A DNA stretch of 38,266 nt from Clostridia bacterium (GCA_017432405.1 JAFRJF010000084.1:1-38266); one strand, 5' to 3'; numbered from the stretch's first letter, positions 1 to 6,429 are shown. Program-made: numbers and translations. Notes: generated from the letters alone by a model not told the origin.

Positions 1-36
1 CAGGGGAGCCCCTTATAGCCACTTGGGTATTTCTCC
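1..36 (-). tRNA. tRNA-Ser, partial (5' half, cut by window edge)
   Basis: Read on the minus strand from base 36, the sequence starts with a 7-nt acceptor strand GGAGAAA. It continues with TA, a CCC/GGG D-stem and the 5' strand of an anticodon stem (CTCCC), and then loop bases CTG at the window edge. The next anticodon bases are missing. G at position 34 fits Ser-GCT (or GGA), and the stem looks most like Ser-GCT. It starts only 5 nt after the CCA of the neighbouring tRNA-Ser, so the two are probably one transcript. Confidence 0.7.
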
Positions 37-41
37 ATATA

Positions 42-129
42 TGGCGGAGATGGTAGGATTCGAACCCACGGGCACTTGCATGCCGACGGTTTTCAAGACC
101 GCTTCCTTAGACCACTCGGACACATCTCC
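42..129 (-). tRNA. tRNA-Ser(TGA)
   Basis: This is a complete 88-nt class II tRNA with encoded CCA. The acceptor GGAGATG (129-123) pairs with CATCTCC near the 3' end, followed by discriminator G. The D-stem is TCC/GGA, the anticodon stem GCGGT/ACCGT encloses the loop CTTGAAA (anticodon TGA), a long variable arm (GGCA/TGCC) is typical of serine tRNAs, and the T-arm has the loop TTCGAAT. It has its own consensus promoter. Because its 3' end points away from the phage genes, it is not a standard attL. It may belong to the host or be phage-carried. Confidence 0.95.
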
Positions 130-164
130 GTGTTTTCGATGTCCCCCGCTTCCGTCCGATGGGA

Positions 165-193
165 AGTATACCAAACGCCATTTGAATTGTCAA
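165..193 (-). promoter_or_regulatory. sigma-70-type promoter of the tRNA-Ser genes
   Basis: On the minus strand, TTGACA (193-188) and TATACT (170-165) are separated by exactly 17 bp. The predicted start is near 158, about 29 nt before the tRNA 5' end. This is a near-perfect housekeeping promoter, as expected for a stable RNA. Confidence 0.85.
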
Positions 194-194
194 T

Positions 195-216
195 GGTTTT
201 CAAGATCGGTTTTCAG
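195..216. repeat. repeat of the tRNA-Ser anticodon-arm sequence
   Basis: GGTTTTCAAGA at 195-205 exactly repeats 88-98, the anticodon loop and stem of tRNA-Ser(TGA). The match extends to 14 bp with one mismatch (to 208). A second shorter copy, GGTTTTCA, follows at 208-215. Tyrosine integrases often use tRNA anticodon arms as attachment cores, so this could be an att remnant; that is inference and the repeat is short. Confidence 0.35.
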
Positions 217-284
217 TATTGGAGGGAGTACTATTTATTTGCCGGTGAAAACCAGGCGAAAAATAGCAGGAGGCTCCCCCGAAA

Positions 285-548
285 ATGCCACGCAAATCCC
301 CTCTTAGATTCCACGAAAGAAAACTGATAGAGCGCATGTACGAGAACGAGGACGCCACGTTCACCGAGATCGCGGCGGCTGTTGGTTGCTGCGCCGCTAC
401 GGTTTCTATCGAGGTGAAGCGCGGGGCCACCGGGAAGCTCAACCGATTCATGCGCCCCGAGTACAGCGCGGAGCTGGGCCAGCTCAGATACAGGGAGGCC
501 CGTGCCAGGTGTGGGCGCAAGAAAGCCAGCATCAAGGGCCTTGTGTGA
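285..548 (+). CDS. small helix-turn-helix protein (HTH_38-like)
   Basis: This encodes 87 residues. Residues about 8-45 look like the HTH_38 fold known from IS30 transposase N-termini and small phage regulators: basic HERK start, LIERMY, then TEIAAAVGC and TVSIEVKRG as the second and recognition helices. There is no transposase catalytic domain, so it is a DNA-binding protein on its own and not an IS30 fragment with a DDE core. The start follows AGGAGG with an 11-nt gap. It probably acts as a regulator at the left end of the early region; its target is unknown. The C-terminus is basic (CGRKKASIK). Confidence 0.7.
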   Translation: MPRKSPLRFHERKLIERMYENEDATFTEIAAAVGCCAATVSIEVKRGATGKLNRFMRPEYSAELGQLRYREARARCGRKKASIKGLV

Positions 549-569
549 GGCCGGGAAAGGAGAGGTGTT

Positions 570-785
570 TTGTATAAGTTCGTGAAAGATAAGCCCATCT
601 ACTTTGGCGCATATGTAGAGTTCGACCACGAGCCAACGCGGGAGGAAGTCGTGGAGAAGCTGACGGCGCAAGTCCAAGGCCTCCTCCCTGTATTGGTTCC
701 CGATTCCTACGACGAGGGGCGGCTCATTATGAAGCCAGCCAGCGACGACAGGGGGTGGACGGCGGCGATCAAGTTGCAGGTTTGA
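570..785 (+). CDS. hypothetical protein, 71 aa, TTG start
   Basis: The reading frame opens with TTG at 570, preceded by AAAGGAG at 7-nt spacing. No ATG gives a comparable protein, so TTG is the likely start. I recognise no family. The product is slightly acidic and hydrophilic, with no membrane segment. A helix around residues 22-40 (EEVVEKLTAQVQGLLPVL) suggests a small folded protein. Its last 17 bases overlap the 3' end of the oppositely oriented gene at 769-975, so the two transcripts converge. Confidence 0.55.
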   Translation: MYKFVKDKPIYFGAYVEFDHEPTREEVVEKLTAQVQGLLPVLVPDSYDEGRLIMKPASDDRGWTAAIKLQV

Positions 786-975
786 CGCCATCAGCCACGC
801 CGTATTCCGGGAACAGGTCGCATTTTTTGTCATCCGTTATGTGTGTACAGGAAACATCCGCATTGAACATTGGGCAGTCGATTCCAGAAATGACGCCATT
901 GCTGACCGATACAGAGACTTTGATGTATGGCATACGGACGAATGGGCAGGGGCCAGAGCGTTTTTCAAGCGACAT
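769..975 (-). CDS. hypothetical Cys-containing small protein, 68 aa, antisense to the early genes
   Basis: This is the only credible minus-strand gene in the early half. The ATG at 975 is preceded by AAAGGAGGTGA, one of the best Shine-Dalgarno sites in the window, and further upstream lies an extended -10 TGGTATAAT. A GTG at 984 is in frame but would overlap the ribosome site, so ATG is preferred. The protein has four cysteines (CPF, CPMF, SCTH, KCDLF), spaced like a small metal- or disulphide-stabilised fold, and no membrane segment. I do not recognise the family. Its divergent position next to operator-like repeats fits a control protein or an accessory (moron) gene. Confidence 0.6.
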   Translation of the reverse strand: MSLEKRSGPCPFVRMPYIKVSVSVSNGVISGIDCPMFNADVSCTHITDDKKCDLFPEYGVADGVKPAT

Positions 976-998
976 CAATTTCACCTCCTTTCCCCATG

Positions 999-1028
999 AT
1001 TATACCACGGGCGAGAGGACACGGGCAA
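999..1028 (-). promoter_or_regulatory. promoter for the 68-aa minus-strand gene
   Basis: On the minus strand, TATAAT (1004-999) is preceded by TGG, giving an extended -10. TTGCCC (1028-1023) lies 18 bp upstream as a weak -35. The predicted start is about 20 nt before the AAAGGAGG ribosome site. The -35 overlaps the inverted repeat at 1023-1039, so a protein binding there would be expected to block transcription. Confidence 0.65.
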
Positions 1029-1039
1029 CACTGTTGCCC
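1023..1039. promoter_or_regulatory. operator-like perfect inverted repeat
   Basis: GGGCAACA-C-TGTTGCCC is a 17-bp perfect palindrome with 8-bp arms. It covers the -35 of the minus-strand promoter. The same half-site (TGTTGC/GCAACA) recurs in the adjacent repeat at 1066-1087. No cognate repressor can be assigned from sequence; the XRE-RHH protein at 5882-6259 is one candidate. Confidence 0.5.
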
Positions 1040-1041
1040 CT

Positions 1042-1124
1042 CCCCATCGGCATCGGAGAATGTCAGTGTTGCTTTCAAAGGCAACACCCCCTTTCCCGCC
1101 GTATGAACCCCGGTGCCGATGGGG
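1042..1124. repeat. nested inverted repeats in the divergent intergenic region
   Basis: Outer arms CCCCATCGGCA (1042-1052) and TGCCGATGGGG (1114-1124) match over 11 bp. Inside lies GTGTTGC (1066-1072) with GCAACAC (1081-1087). No U-tract follows, so it is not an obvious terminator. It sits 34 bp upstream of the early operon's first large gene and may be an operator or a structured leader. The rest of 786-1158 holds the minus-strand gene and its promoter. Confidence 0.5.
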
Positions 1125-1158
1125 ATAGGCGACAGCATATCAGAAGGAGGCGCATCAC

Positions 1159-1830
1159 ATGAAACTATTTAAGGGGTTCACGAAAGACATGAAGTGCCGA
1201 GGCTTCCAGTACGCCGAAGGCGAAACCTACCACGAGGACAAGGCCGATCTTTGCAACGCTGGCTTTCATGCGTGTGAGGATGTGCTGGATTGCTTCGGCT
1301 ACTATGCTCCCGGCGGCAGCGTGTATCACGAGGTCGAGCTGGAAGATGTGTCCGACGAGCGCGACGATGATACTAAGCGCGTCGGCAAGACCATCAAGAT
1401 CGGCGCTGCCCTGGATGTGGCTGGTATCTGTAAGGCCCATTTTGAGTATGTGAACGAGCATTGCAATCCCGTTGACGGGCGTGTGGCGGGAGACAACGAA
1501 AGCGTATCCGTAGGCAACAGAGCCAGCGCCAGCGCCGGGGAATCCGGCAGCGCCAGCGCCGGGTATCGCGGCAGCGCCAGCGCCGGGGAATCCGGCAGCG
1601 CCGTTTCTCGCGGCTCCGCTTCCGTCGCCGCGAGTGGTGTGGCCGTCGTGCGTGGCAACGGCGTGATGGCCAAGGGTGGTCTCGGCTCGGTGCTGGTGAT
1701 CGCCATTGAGAACAACGACAACTTTGAGATTGCCAGCTGGAAGGCGGGTGTTGTGAATGGCGAGACCCTGAAGCCTGATACCTGGTACACCCTGAAAGAC
1801 GGGGAATTTGCGGAGGTGGCCGACGAATGA
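1159..1830 (+). CDS. phage protein with DUF7666-like N-domain and Ser-Ala-Gly repeats
   Basis: This encodes 223 residues starting 8 nt after AAGGAGG. The N-terminal ~85 residues (FKGFTKDMKCRGFQYAEGE, LCNAGFHACEDVLDCFGYY) match a domain common in phage early regions that I recall as DUF7666, function unknown. The middle (about residues 113-160) is a run of 8-residue units of the type SASAGESG/SASAGYRG, resembling left-handed beta-roll or adhesin-head repeats. The C-terminal ~55 residues form a compact, mixed-polarity domain. It heads the early operon. Its role is unknown; the repeats suggest an elongated or multimeric shape. Confidence 0.6.
   Translation: MKLFKGFTKDMKCRGFQYAEGETYHEDKADLCNAGFHACEDVLDCFGYYAPGGSVYHEVELEDVSDERDDDTKRVGKTIKIGAALDVAGICKAHFEYVNEHCNPVDGRVAGDNESVSVGNRASASAGESGSASAGYRGSASAGESGSAVSRGSASVAASGVAVVRGNGVMAKGGLGSVLVIAIENNDNFEIASWKAGVVNGETLKPDTWYTLKDGEFAEVADE
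1525..1596. repeat. three 24-bp tandem repeats inside the gene at 1159
   Basis: Three consecutive 24-bp units begin AGCGCCAGCGCCGGG; units 1 and 3 are identical and unit 2 differs in six bases (GAATCC versus TATCGC). The unit is a multiple of three and encodes eight residues per copy, so copy number could change by slippage without breaking the frame. Confidence 0.85.
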
Positions 1831-2156
1831 ACGACCTGGAATTTCAACGAGAAATGAGCCGCGTGACCGTCCGGGCTGGCGTGGTGGTCCTGTGTGTCCT
1901 GGGCGTGTGTGCGCTGGTGGCCTTCCTGCTCTGGCTGTACGAGCAGCACCAGAAGGAGGCGAATCGACACGCCGAGGCGCTCATGGACATCGAGAGTTCC
2001 CGAGACATTGGACAGACCGCATGGGCCAACACCAGCGTCCACAAGGACCAGCTCATTCGGAAGCAGGCGGCGGAGATCGCCGAGCTTCGGGCGTGGAAGA
2101 AGCGCACGGAGAACCGCATGGCGAAGCTGCACCTATCGGAGGTGCTTGACGCATGA
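1827..2156 (+). CDS. single-pass membrane protein with cytoplasmic-type coiled coil
   Basis: This encodes 109 residues and its ATG overlaps the stop of the preceding gene (ATGA). A strongly hydrophobic segment at about residues 17-40 (VVVLCVLGVCALVAFLLWLY) is followed by a charged helical region with heptad-like spacing to the end. The layout resembles phage inner-membrane proteins of early regions; a spanin-like role is unlikely in a Gram-positive host. I do not recognise a family. Tight coupling suggests co-expression with the replication genes. Confidence 0.6.
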   Translation: MNDLEFQREMSRVTVRAGVVVLCVLGVCALVAFLLWLYEQHQKEANRHAEALMDIESSRDIGQTAWANTSVHKDQLIRKQAAEIAELRAWKKRTENRMAKLHLSEVLDA

Positions 2157-2461
2157 GGTACAGGTGCGAGGACTGCGGGCACGTGTTCGATGCGGACGAG
2201 GCCCGCAAGTACTACGAGCCGGACACTGGCTGGCGGGAGCTGCAATGCCCCTCCTGCCGGTCCCCGGAGCTGGTCGAAGTGCGCGAGTGCAAGTTCTGCG
2301 GTGAGGACGAGGACGCCTACCGGCTCACCTCGGACGGCTACTGCCGGGCGTGTGTCCGTAAGACGCGGGAGAAATTCAACGCCTTCCTGGACAAGCACTT
2401 TGAGAAGGAAGAGCTGGAAATCCTGAAAGACCAGTGGGACATCTACCCTATCGACGACTAA
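2153..2461 (+). CDS. double zinc-ribbon protein
   Basis: This encodes 102 residues and overlaps the preceding stop by 4 nt. CxxC pairs are visible: CEDC near residue 5 with CPSC near 38, and CKFC near 51 with CRAC near 67. They fit two zinc ribbons in tandem. The C-terminal third is acidic and ends in IDD. Such proteins in phage early operons are usually nucleic-acid or protein-binding adaptors; no specific function can be given. Confidence 0.6.
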   Translation: MRYRCEDCGHVFDADEARKYYEPDTGWRELQCPSCRSPELVEVRECKFCGEDEDAYRLTSDGYCRACVRKTREKFNAFLDKHFEKEELEILKDQWDIYPIDD

Positions 2462-2478
2462 AAAGGAGGCATACATCT

Positions 2479-3126
2479 ATGGCAAAACTCATCTGTATCA
2501 TGGGCGAAAGCGGGGCCGGTAAGACGACGGCCATGCGGACGCTCCCCCCGGACCAGACCTACTACATTGACGCGGACCTGAAGGGCCTGAGCTGGAAGGG
2601 CTGGAAAGCCCAATATAACACGGACCGCAAGAACTACGCCGCCATCAATGACCCCATCCGGGTCCAGGTGCTCCTGCGGCGACTGAACGACGAGCGCCCC
2701 AACATCAAGTATATCGTGGTGGACACCCTCAACGGGATCATGGTGGCCGACGAGATGAGGCGCATGAGCGAAAAAGGCTACGACAAATGGGCGGACCTGG
2801 CCGCCTCCGTGTGGATGCTCATTGACGACGCGCTGACCTTCCGGGAGGATCTGACGATCATCTTCCTCTGCCACAGTCAGACGGACCGGGACGACAACGG
2901 GTATATGTTCACCAGGATCAAGACCTCGGGCCGGAAGCTGGACAAGATCGTGCTGGAGAGCAAGTTCACCACGGTCCTCCTCGCCAAGTGCGTGGATGGC
3001 CGCCACGTGTTCGAGGTCCACTCGGATCACAGCACAGCCAAGACCCCGCTGGACGCATACGACGCGGACACGAAGGAAGTCGCCAACGACATCATGGAAG
3101 TCATCAAGGTATTGGAGGAGTACTAA
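2479..3126 (+). CDS. Sak4/AAA_24-type ATPase (putative recombinase)
   Basis: This encodes 215 residues. The start at ATG 2479 is chosen because AAAAGGAGG lies 9 nt upstream; an earlier in-frame ATG has no such site. Walker A is GESGAGKT at residues 9-16. A Walker B-like strand YIVVDTLNG and a sensor-like strand IIFLCHSQ follow, as in RecA-like cores. The length and arrangement match the phage AAA_24/Sak4 family, which promotes single-strand annealing together with a phage SSB. The next gene is such an SSB, 3 nt downstream, which supports the pairing. The reaction is inferred from the family. Confidence 0.8.
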   Translation: MAKLICIMGESGAGKTTAMRTLPPDQTYYIDADLKGLSWKGWKAQYNTDRKNYAAINDPIRVQVLLRRLNDERPNIKYIVVDTLNGIMVADEMRRMSEKGYDKWADLAASVWMLIDDALTFREDLTIIFLCHSQTDRDDNGYMFTRIKTSGRKLDKIVLESKFTTVLLAKCVDGRHVFEVHSDHSTAKTPLDAYDADTKEVANDIMEVIKVLEEY

Positions 3127-3129
3127 GTC

Positions 3130-3687
3130 ATGCAGAAACCCAACGGATTCGACCAGGCAGCCGCCAGCCTGAACTATGAACCCCTCACCCTGGGCGGCCA
3201 TGTGTGCGTCATCAAGGGCGCGGAGGAGGCCAAGAGCAAGACCGGAAAGGATATGTACAAGATCGCCCTGGACATCACGGGCAACGATCCGCAGGCTGGA
3301 TACTACCAAAAGAAATTCGACAACGACACCCGTGAAAATCGCCGGTGGCCTTGTGTCTCTTATGTGGTCATCACGGACAACGAGGGCAACTGCTCCCGGA
3401 ACTGCGCCAGCTTCGTCACCTCTGTCGAGGAGAGCAATCCCGGCTTCTCCTTCCCCTGGGACAACGCTGCATACCTGAAGGGCAAGCGCGTCGGCGTGGT
3501 GTTCGGAGAGGAGGAATACAAGAACGACAAGGGCGAGATCAAGCGGGCCACCAAGCCCTTCTGGTTCAGGAGCGCGGACAAGGTTATGGACGCGCCGGTC
3601 CCGAAGCTGAAGGAGTACAAGGCGGCCATATCGCCCGCGAGACCTGGGGCATGGGCGGACATCAGCGCCGACGATATCCCGTTTTAA
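3130..3687 (+). CDS. single-stranded DNA-binding protein
   Basis: This encodes 185 residues, with GGAGGAG 9 nt before ATG. The body has beta-rich features of the phage OB-fold SSB/DUF669 type (LTLGGHVCVIKGAEEAKSKTG, KIALDITGN, RVGVVFGEEEYKND). The C-terminus ends in the acidic tip DISADDIPF, the signature tail through which SSBs recruit partner proteins. It is directly downstream of the Sak4-type ATPase, a common recombination pair. It should coat ssDNA during replication and recombination. Confidence 0.75.
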   Translation: MQKPNGFDQAAASLNYEPLTLGGHVCVIKGAEEAKSKTGKDMYKIALDITGNDPQAGYYQKKFDNDTRENRRWPCVSYVVITDNEGNCSRNCASFVTSVEESNPGFSFPWDNAAYLKGKRVGVVFGEEEYKNDKGEIKRATKPFWFRSADKVMDAPVPKLKEYKAAISPARPGAWADISADDIPF

Positions 3688-3752
3688 TAGGGCTGTTCCT
3701 CCTCCCCGAAAGGGCCTTGCCTGAGTAGGGGAGGAGATCAGGAGGATCACGC

Positions 3753-4418
3753 ATGAAGTATTTCAAGGTCTATATGGACTTCATAGATACCATAGGAGCC
3801 CTCGGTGACGCTGAGAGGGGGCGTCTGTTCACGGCCATGCTGGAGTATGCACGGACGGGCACAGAGCCAGAGCTCGGCGGGAACGAGAGATATATATGGG
3901 GCGCGGTGAAGTCAGCGTTAGACAAGCAGCGCAGCGCGTACGAGAATGTGTGCTCCATCAACAAGCGTATAGCAACGGAGCGTAACGGAGCGTCACGGAC
4001 CGTGACGAAGCGTAACGGAGCGTCACACGAAAGAGAAGCCTCCCCCCATACCCCCCTCAAAGAGAAAGATATATATATATCCCCCAGTAGTGGGAATGGT
4101 ATTGATTCTCTTACCGAGGATTGTAATGAGGTCATAGACTTCCTGAACCAAGTAGCTGGTACACAGTACAAGCATAGTGAAACCAGCAGGAAACCTATAC
4201 GAGCCAGGCTCAATGAAGGCTTTACTGTAGAGGACTGCAAGCAGGTGATCCGCAACAGGTGGAAGGCCTGGAGGGGTACAGAATGGCAGCAGTACATGAG
4301 GCCCGATACCCTGTTTAGGCCATCGAAATTTGAGGGCTACCTGAACGCCGGAGAGACCGCACAGCCTGGCAGATACGACAACTTGAAACGACTTATGGAG
4401 GAGACCCCGGATGAATAA
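3753..4418 (+). CDS. replication initiator (DUF6291-like N-domain, Phg_2220_C C-domain)
   Basis: This encodes 221 residues, with AGGAGGATCACGC before the ATG. The N-terminal ~70 residues (KYFKVYMDFIDTIGALGDAERGRLFTAMLEYA) match the small domain at the front of many Firmicutes phage initiators. After a low-complexity linker the C-terminal ~85 residues (EVIDFLNQVAGTQY, IRARLNEGFTVEDCKQVI, RPDTLFRPSKFEGYLN) match the Phg_2220_C domain of replisome organisers. The linker DNA contains 10-bp iteron-like repeats followed by an AT stretch, the lambda-O style arrangement of origin inside initiator gene. It probably binds these repeats and recruits the loader encoded next. Confidence 0.8.
   Translation: MKYFKVYMDFIDTIGALGDAERGRLFTAMLEYARTGTEPELGGNERYIWGAVKSALDKQRSAYENVCSINKRIATERNGASRTVTKRNGASHEREASPHTPLKEKDIYISPSSGNGIDSLTEDCNEVIDFLNQVAGTQYKHSETSRKPIRARLNEGFTVEDCKQVIRNRWKAWRGTEWQQYMRPDTLFRPSKFEGYLNAGETAQPGRYDNLKRLMEETPDE
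3972..4081. other. candidate replication origin: 10-bp iterons plus AT-rich stretch
   Basis: Six consecutive units of about 10 bp follow the pattern GCGTMACGGA from 3972 to about 4030; the first is 8 bp, one is CCGTGACGAA, and the last is degenerate. Ten base pairs is one helical turn, so the sites lie on one face of the DNA. About 40 bp later comes the alternating stretch GATATATATATATC (4068-4081), a good unwinding element. The units are not multiples of three, so the repetition is not simply a protein repeat. Origin function is inferred by analogy with phages whose origin lies in the initiator gene. Confidence 0.6.
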
Positions 4419-5049
4419 AAAAGAGACCGTTCTCCTGTTCGGACTGATCGCCGCCCTGTTCCCGCGTGATGATAAATTCACCAAATGCGACGAGCTGATG
4501 CGGGATGCCTGGGCGGAGATGCTGGCAGATTTACCCTTCGACCACGCCAAGGCAGCCGTGAAAGCCGCCGTTGCCACCTCCCCCTTCCCGCCCTCGATCT
4601 CCGAGATACGGGAGTACGCCACCAGGATCACCGCCCCGAAGCGGCTGACCGCTGACGAGGCATGGGGGATCGCTTGCGAGGCCATGCGGACCTACGGATT
4701 GAACACCGTCCTGAAAGACGGGTTTGTCCCACACCCCGTCACGGTACGCGAGGTCTCTGACGGCTGCCGCGTTTACAAGGTCGTGAGCCATCAGCCGTCC
4801 GGCCTGGAGTACGAGGCCAAGCGCCACGTGCCGCCGGAGGTGTGGGCGCTGATGGAGCGTATGGGCTACCGCGATATGTTCATGAGCGACAACCCGGATG
4901 TGGTGCGCGGCCAGTTCATGCGGGCGTGGGGTATGCACGACAGGGAAGCCACGGAGCGCCGGGTGCTGGGCGGCGTACTCCCCGAGTTCGTGCGGATGCT
5001 GAGCGAGACGATGGGCGGAGGACTACTGGACGAAGGAGGGAAAGCATGA
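4411..5049 (+). CDS. helicase loader/inhibitor (G39P-like)
   Basis: This encodes 212 residues; its start overlaps the initiator's end by 8 nt. The N-terminal ~70 residues follow the G39P pattern: KKETVLLFGLIAALFP, then a DAWAEMLADLPFDHAKAAVK helix and the hallmark PFPPSISEIREYA. G39P-type proteins load the replicative helicase onto the initiator-bound origin. No DnaB-type helicase is encoded in the window, so the host helicase is the probable partner. The C-terminal ~130 residues are longer than classic G39P and carry unrecognised sequence. Confidence 0.7.
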   Translation: MNKKETVLLFGLIAALFPRDDKFTKCDELMRDAWAEMLADLPFDHAKAAVKAAVATSPFPPSISEIREYATRITAPKRLTADEAWGIACEAMRTYGLNTVLKDGFVPHPVTVREVSDGCRVYKVVSHQPSGLEYEAKRHVPPEVWALMERMGYRDMFMSDNPDVVRGQFMRAWGMHDREATERRVLGGVLPEFVRMLSETMGGGLLDEGGKA

Positions 5050-5327
5050 ACGGAAGCATTGCCAAGTTTATCCCCAAGGGCAGAGAAAACGCCATCTCCC
5101 GGAAGGACCTGGTGCTGCTCACGAAGCTAGACGACAGGACGGTCCGGGCCAAGATCAGCGAGGCCAGGGAGAGCGGTGCGGCCATCTGTGCCAACACCGT
5201 CACCGGCGGCTACTACATGGCCGAGACCGAGGAAGACAAGCAGGCGCTCCTCGGTGAGCTGATGAGCCGGATGAAGAAGCTGTCCGCCTGCTATAACGCC
5301 GTGAGAAAAACGAGGCTCCAGGCATGA
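5046..5327 (+). CDS. small winged-helix-like protein
   Basis: This encodes 93 residues. The ATG at 5046 overlaps the previous stop and has GGAGGGAAAGC upstream; longer versions of the frame lack a ribosome site. Residues 18-60 (ISRKDLVLLTKLDDRTVRAKISEARESGAAICAN) look like a helix-turn-helix with a wing (TGGYYMA), a pattern common in small proteins next to Firmicutes phage replication genes. The C-terminal helix is basic. It is probably a DNA-binding accessory factor. Confidence 0.65.
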   Translation: MNGSIAKFIPKGRENAISRKDLVLLTKLDDRTVRAKISEARESGAAICANTVTGGYYMAETEEDKQALLGELMSRMKKLSACYNAVRKTRLQA

Positions 5328-5845
5328 ACATGATTCTGCTGGAAGATACCAGGAACCCGGCGGACAAGCACCGGAACGTGCACGAGTGGGCGGCGGCCAA
5401 TGGCGTGACGATCAAGCGGACGAAGCTCATGGTTGGGGACTACACCCTGCCGACGAACCAGTCCATTTGCATCGACACGAAGGCCGGACTGCAAGAGGTC
5501 TACTCCAACGTGATCCAGCAGCATGACCGCTTCCGTGCGGAGTGTGAGCTGGCACAGGAGGCGGGTATCTGGCTTGTGATCCTGGTGGAGGAGCCGAGCA
5601 TCAGCAGCCTGGAGGATGTGGTGCGGTGGAAGAACCCCAGGCGTGAGCGCTGGTTCCGGGTCCACGCCGCACACAAGGCGGGCAAGTTCCTGAAGCTGTC
5701 CATCCCGAAGGTCCCGCCGGTCAGCTCGGAGCAGCTGGCCGCTGCGATGGGCACGATGGGCGCGAAGTATGGCGTCACCTGGATGTTCTGCAACAAGGCG
5801 GAAACCGGGGCCAGGATATGGGAGCTTCTATACCGCCCGTTTTAA
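5324..5845 (+). CDS. ERCC4-type nuclease
   Basis: This encodes 173 residues and overlaps the preceding stop by 4 nt. The ERCC4 core is recognisable: ILLEDTRNPADKH near the N-terminus, VGDYTLP and then a strand ending IDTKAGLQEV, where GDY and DTK stand for the metal-binding GDX(n)ERK signature (the E is replaced by D). WLVILVEE forms the following strand. Phage proteins of this size act as structure-specific or resolvase-like nucleases in recombination. It follows the Sak4/SSB/initiator block, consistent with processing of branched replication intermediates. Confidence 0.7.
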   Translation: MNMILLEDTRNPADKHRNVHEWAAANGVTIKRTKLMVGDYTLPTNQSICIDTKAGLQEVYSNVIQQHDRFRAECELAQEAGIWLVILVEEPSISSLEDVVRWKNPRRERWFRVHAAHKAGKFLKLSIPKVPPVSSEQLAAAMGTMGAKYGVTWMFCNKAETGARIWELLYRPF

Positions 5846-5881
5846 CAGTTAAAACAGGCCTAATTTGGCCGGGAGGAAAAG

Positions 5882-6259
5882 ATGCTGGTAACTGGATGGA
5901 AAAAGGCGATGAAGAAAAATAACGCCAGCCAGAGGGGTCTGGCGACAGAGCTGGGCGTGAACCTGGTGGAGATGAATCTGGTGATAGCTGGCCGTGCGTT
6001 CCTGGATGAGCCGCGATTCGCCAAGGCCTGCCAGATACTGAATGTCCGAGCCACGGAACTGTACCCGGCGGAGACGCTGCTGCTCATGTACGGCACGGAC
6101 GAGAAGGCCCCGGCAAAGCGGCGCGTCGCCCAGGTACGGCTGGACGATGATGTGCGGGAGCTGGTGGACTTCGTGGCCCGGGACGAACACCTGAACCGGG
6201 CGCAGGCGGCCAACGCAATTATCCGTAGAGCATTTGAGACGAGGAGGATTGAGGCATGA
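5882..6259 (+). CDS. XRE-type HTH fused to a ribbon-helix-helix domain
   Basis: This encodes 125 residues, with GGGAGGAAAAG just before ATG. Residues 5-65 resemble a Cro/CI-type helix-turn-helix (WKKAMKKNNASQRGLATELGVN, KACQILNVRATELYP). Residues about 82-122 look like a ribbon-helix-helix (AQVRLDDDVRELVDFVARDEHLNRAQAANAIIRRAFE). Combining two independent DNA-binding folds in one short protein is unusual and suggests binding to composite operators. It may control early genes or the lysogeny decision; no cognate site is proven. Confidence 0.6.
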   Translation: MLVTGWKKAMKKNNASQRGLATELGVNLVEMNLVIAGRAFLDEPRFAKACQILNVRATELYPAETLLLMYGTDEKAPAKRRVAQVRLDDDVRELVDFVARDEHLNRAQAANAIIRRAFETRRIEA

Positions 6260-6429
6260 GCGTGATCGAAAGGGCCGAGCAACGGCTGAAAGAGGAGGAG
6301 CGGCAGAACAGCATGGGGGCACCGAACGAGTACACCCTGGCCTACTGGGCCGCATACCTGGACGGGGCACGGGCACAGATGAAGGAGCTGACGAGCTTTC
6401 CGTCGGCGAGGGGGAGGACACAGGAATGA
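6256..6429 (+). CDS. hypothetical protein, 57 aa
   Basis: This small gene starts at ATG 6256 within the ATGA overlap with the preceding gene and ends at 6429, overlapping the next start. The product is a charged N-terminal helix (IERAEQRLKEEERQNS) followed by a short aromatic-rich helix (EYTLAYWAAYLDGARAQMKEL). There are no cysteines or membrane segment. No family is recognised. The strict stop/start overlaps on both sides support it as a real gene. Confidence 0.5.
   Translation: MSVIERAEQRLKEEERQNSMGAPNEYTLAYWAAYLDGARAQMKELTSFPSARGRTQE

Noticed and set aside
42..129. tRNA 3' end as a simple attL of the prophage
   Set aside because: The tRNA 3' end points left, away from the phage genes, and is followed by a second tRNA; no integrase is visible.
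285..548. IS30-family transposase fragment
   Set aside because: Only the small HTH is present, with a proper start and stop and no catalytic domain or terminal repeats; a stand-alone phage regulator fits better.
2458..3750. 430-codon minus-strand frame opposite the ATPase and SSB genes
   Set aside because: The plus strand carries two genes with clear motifs and ribosome sites; the opposite frame has none.
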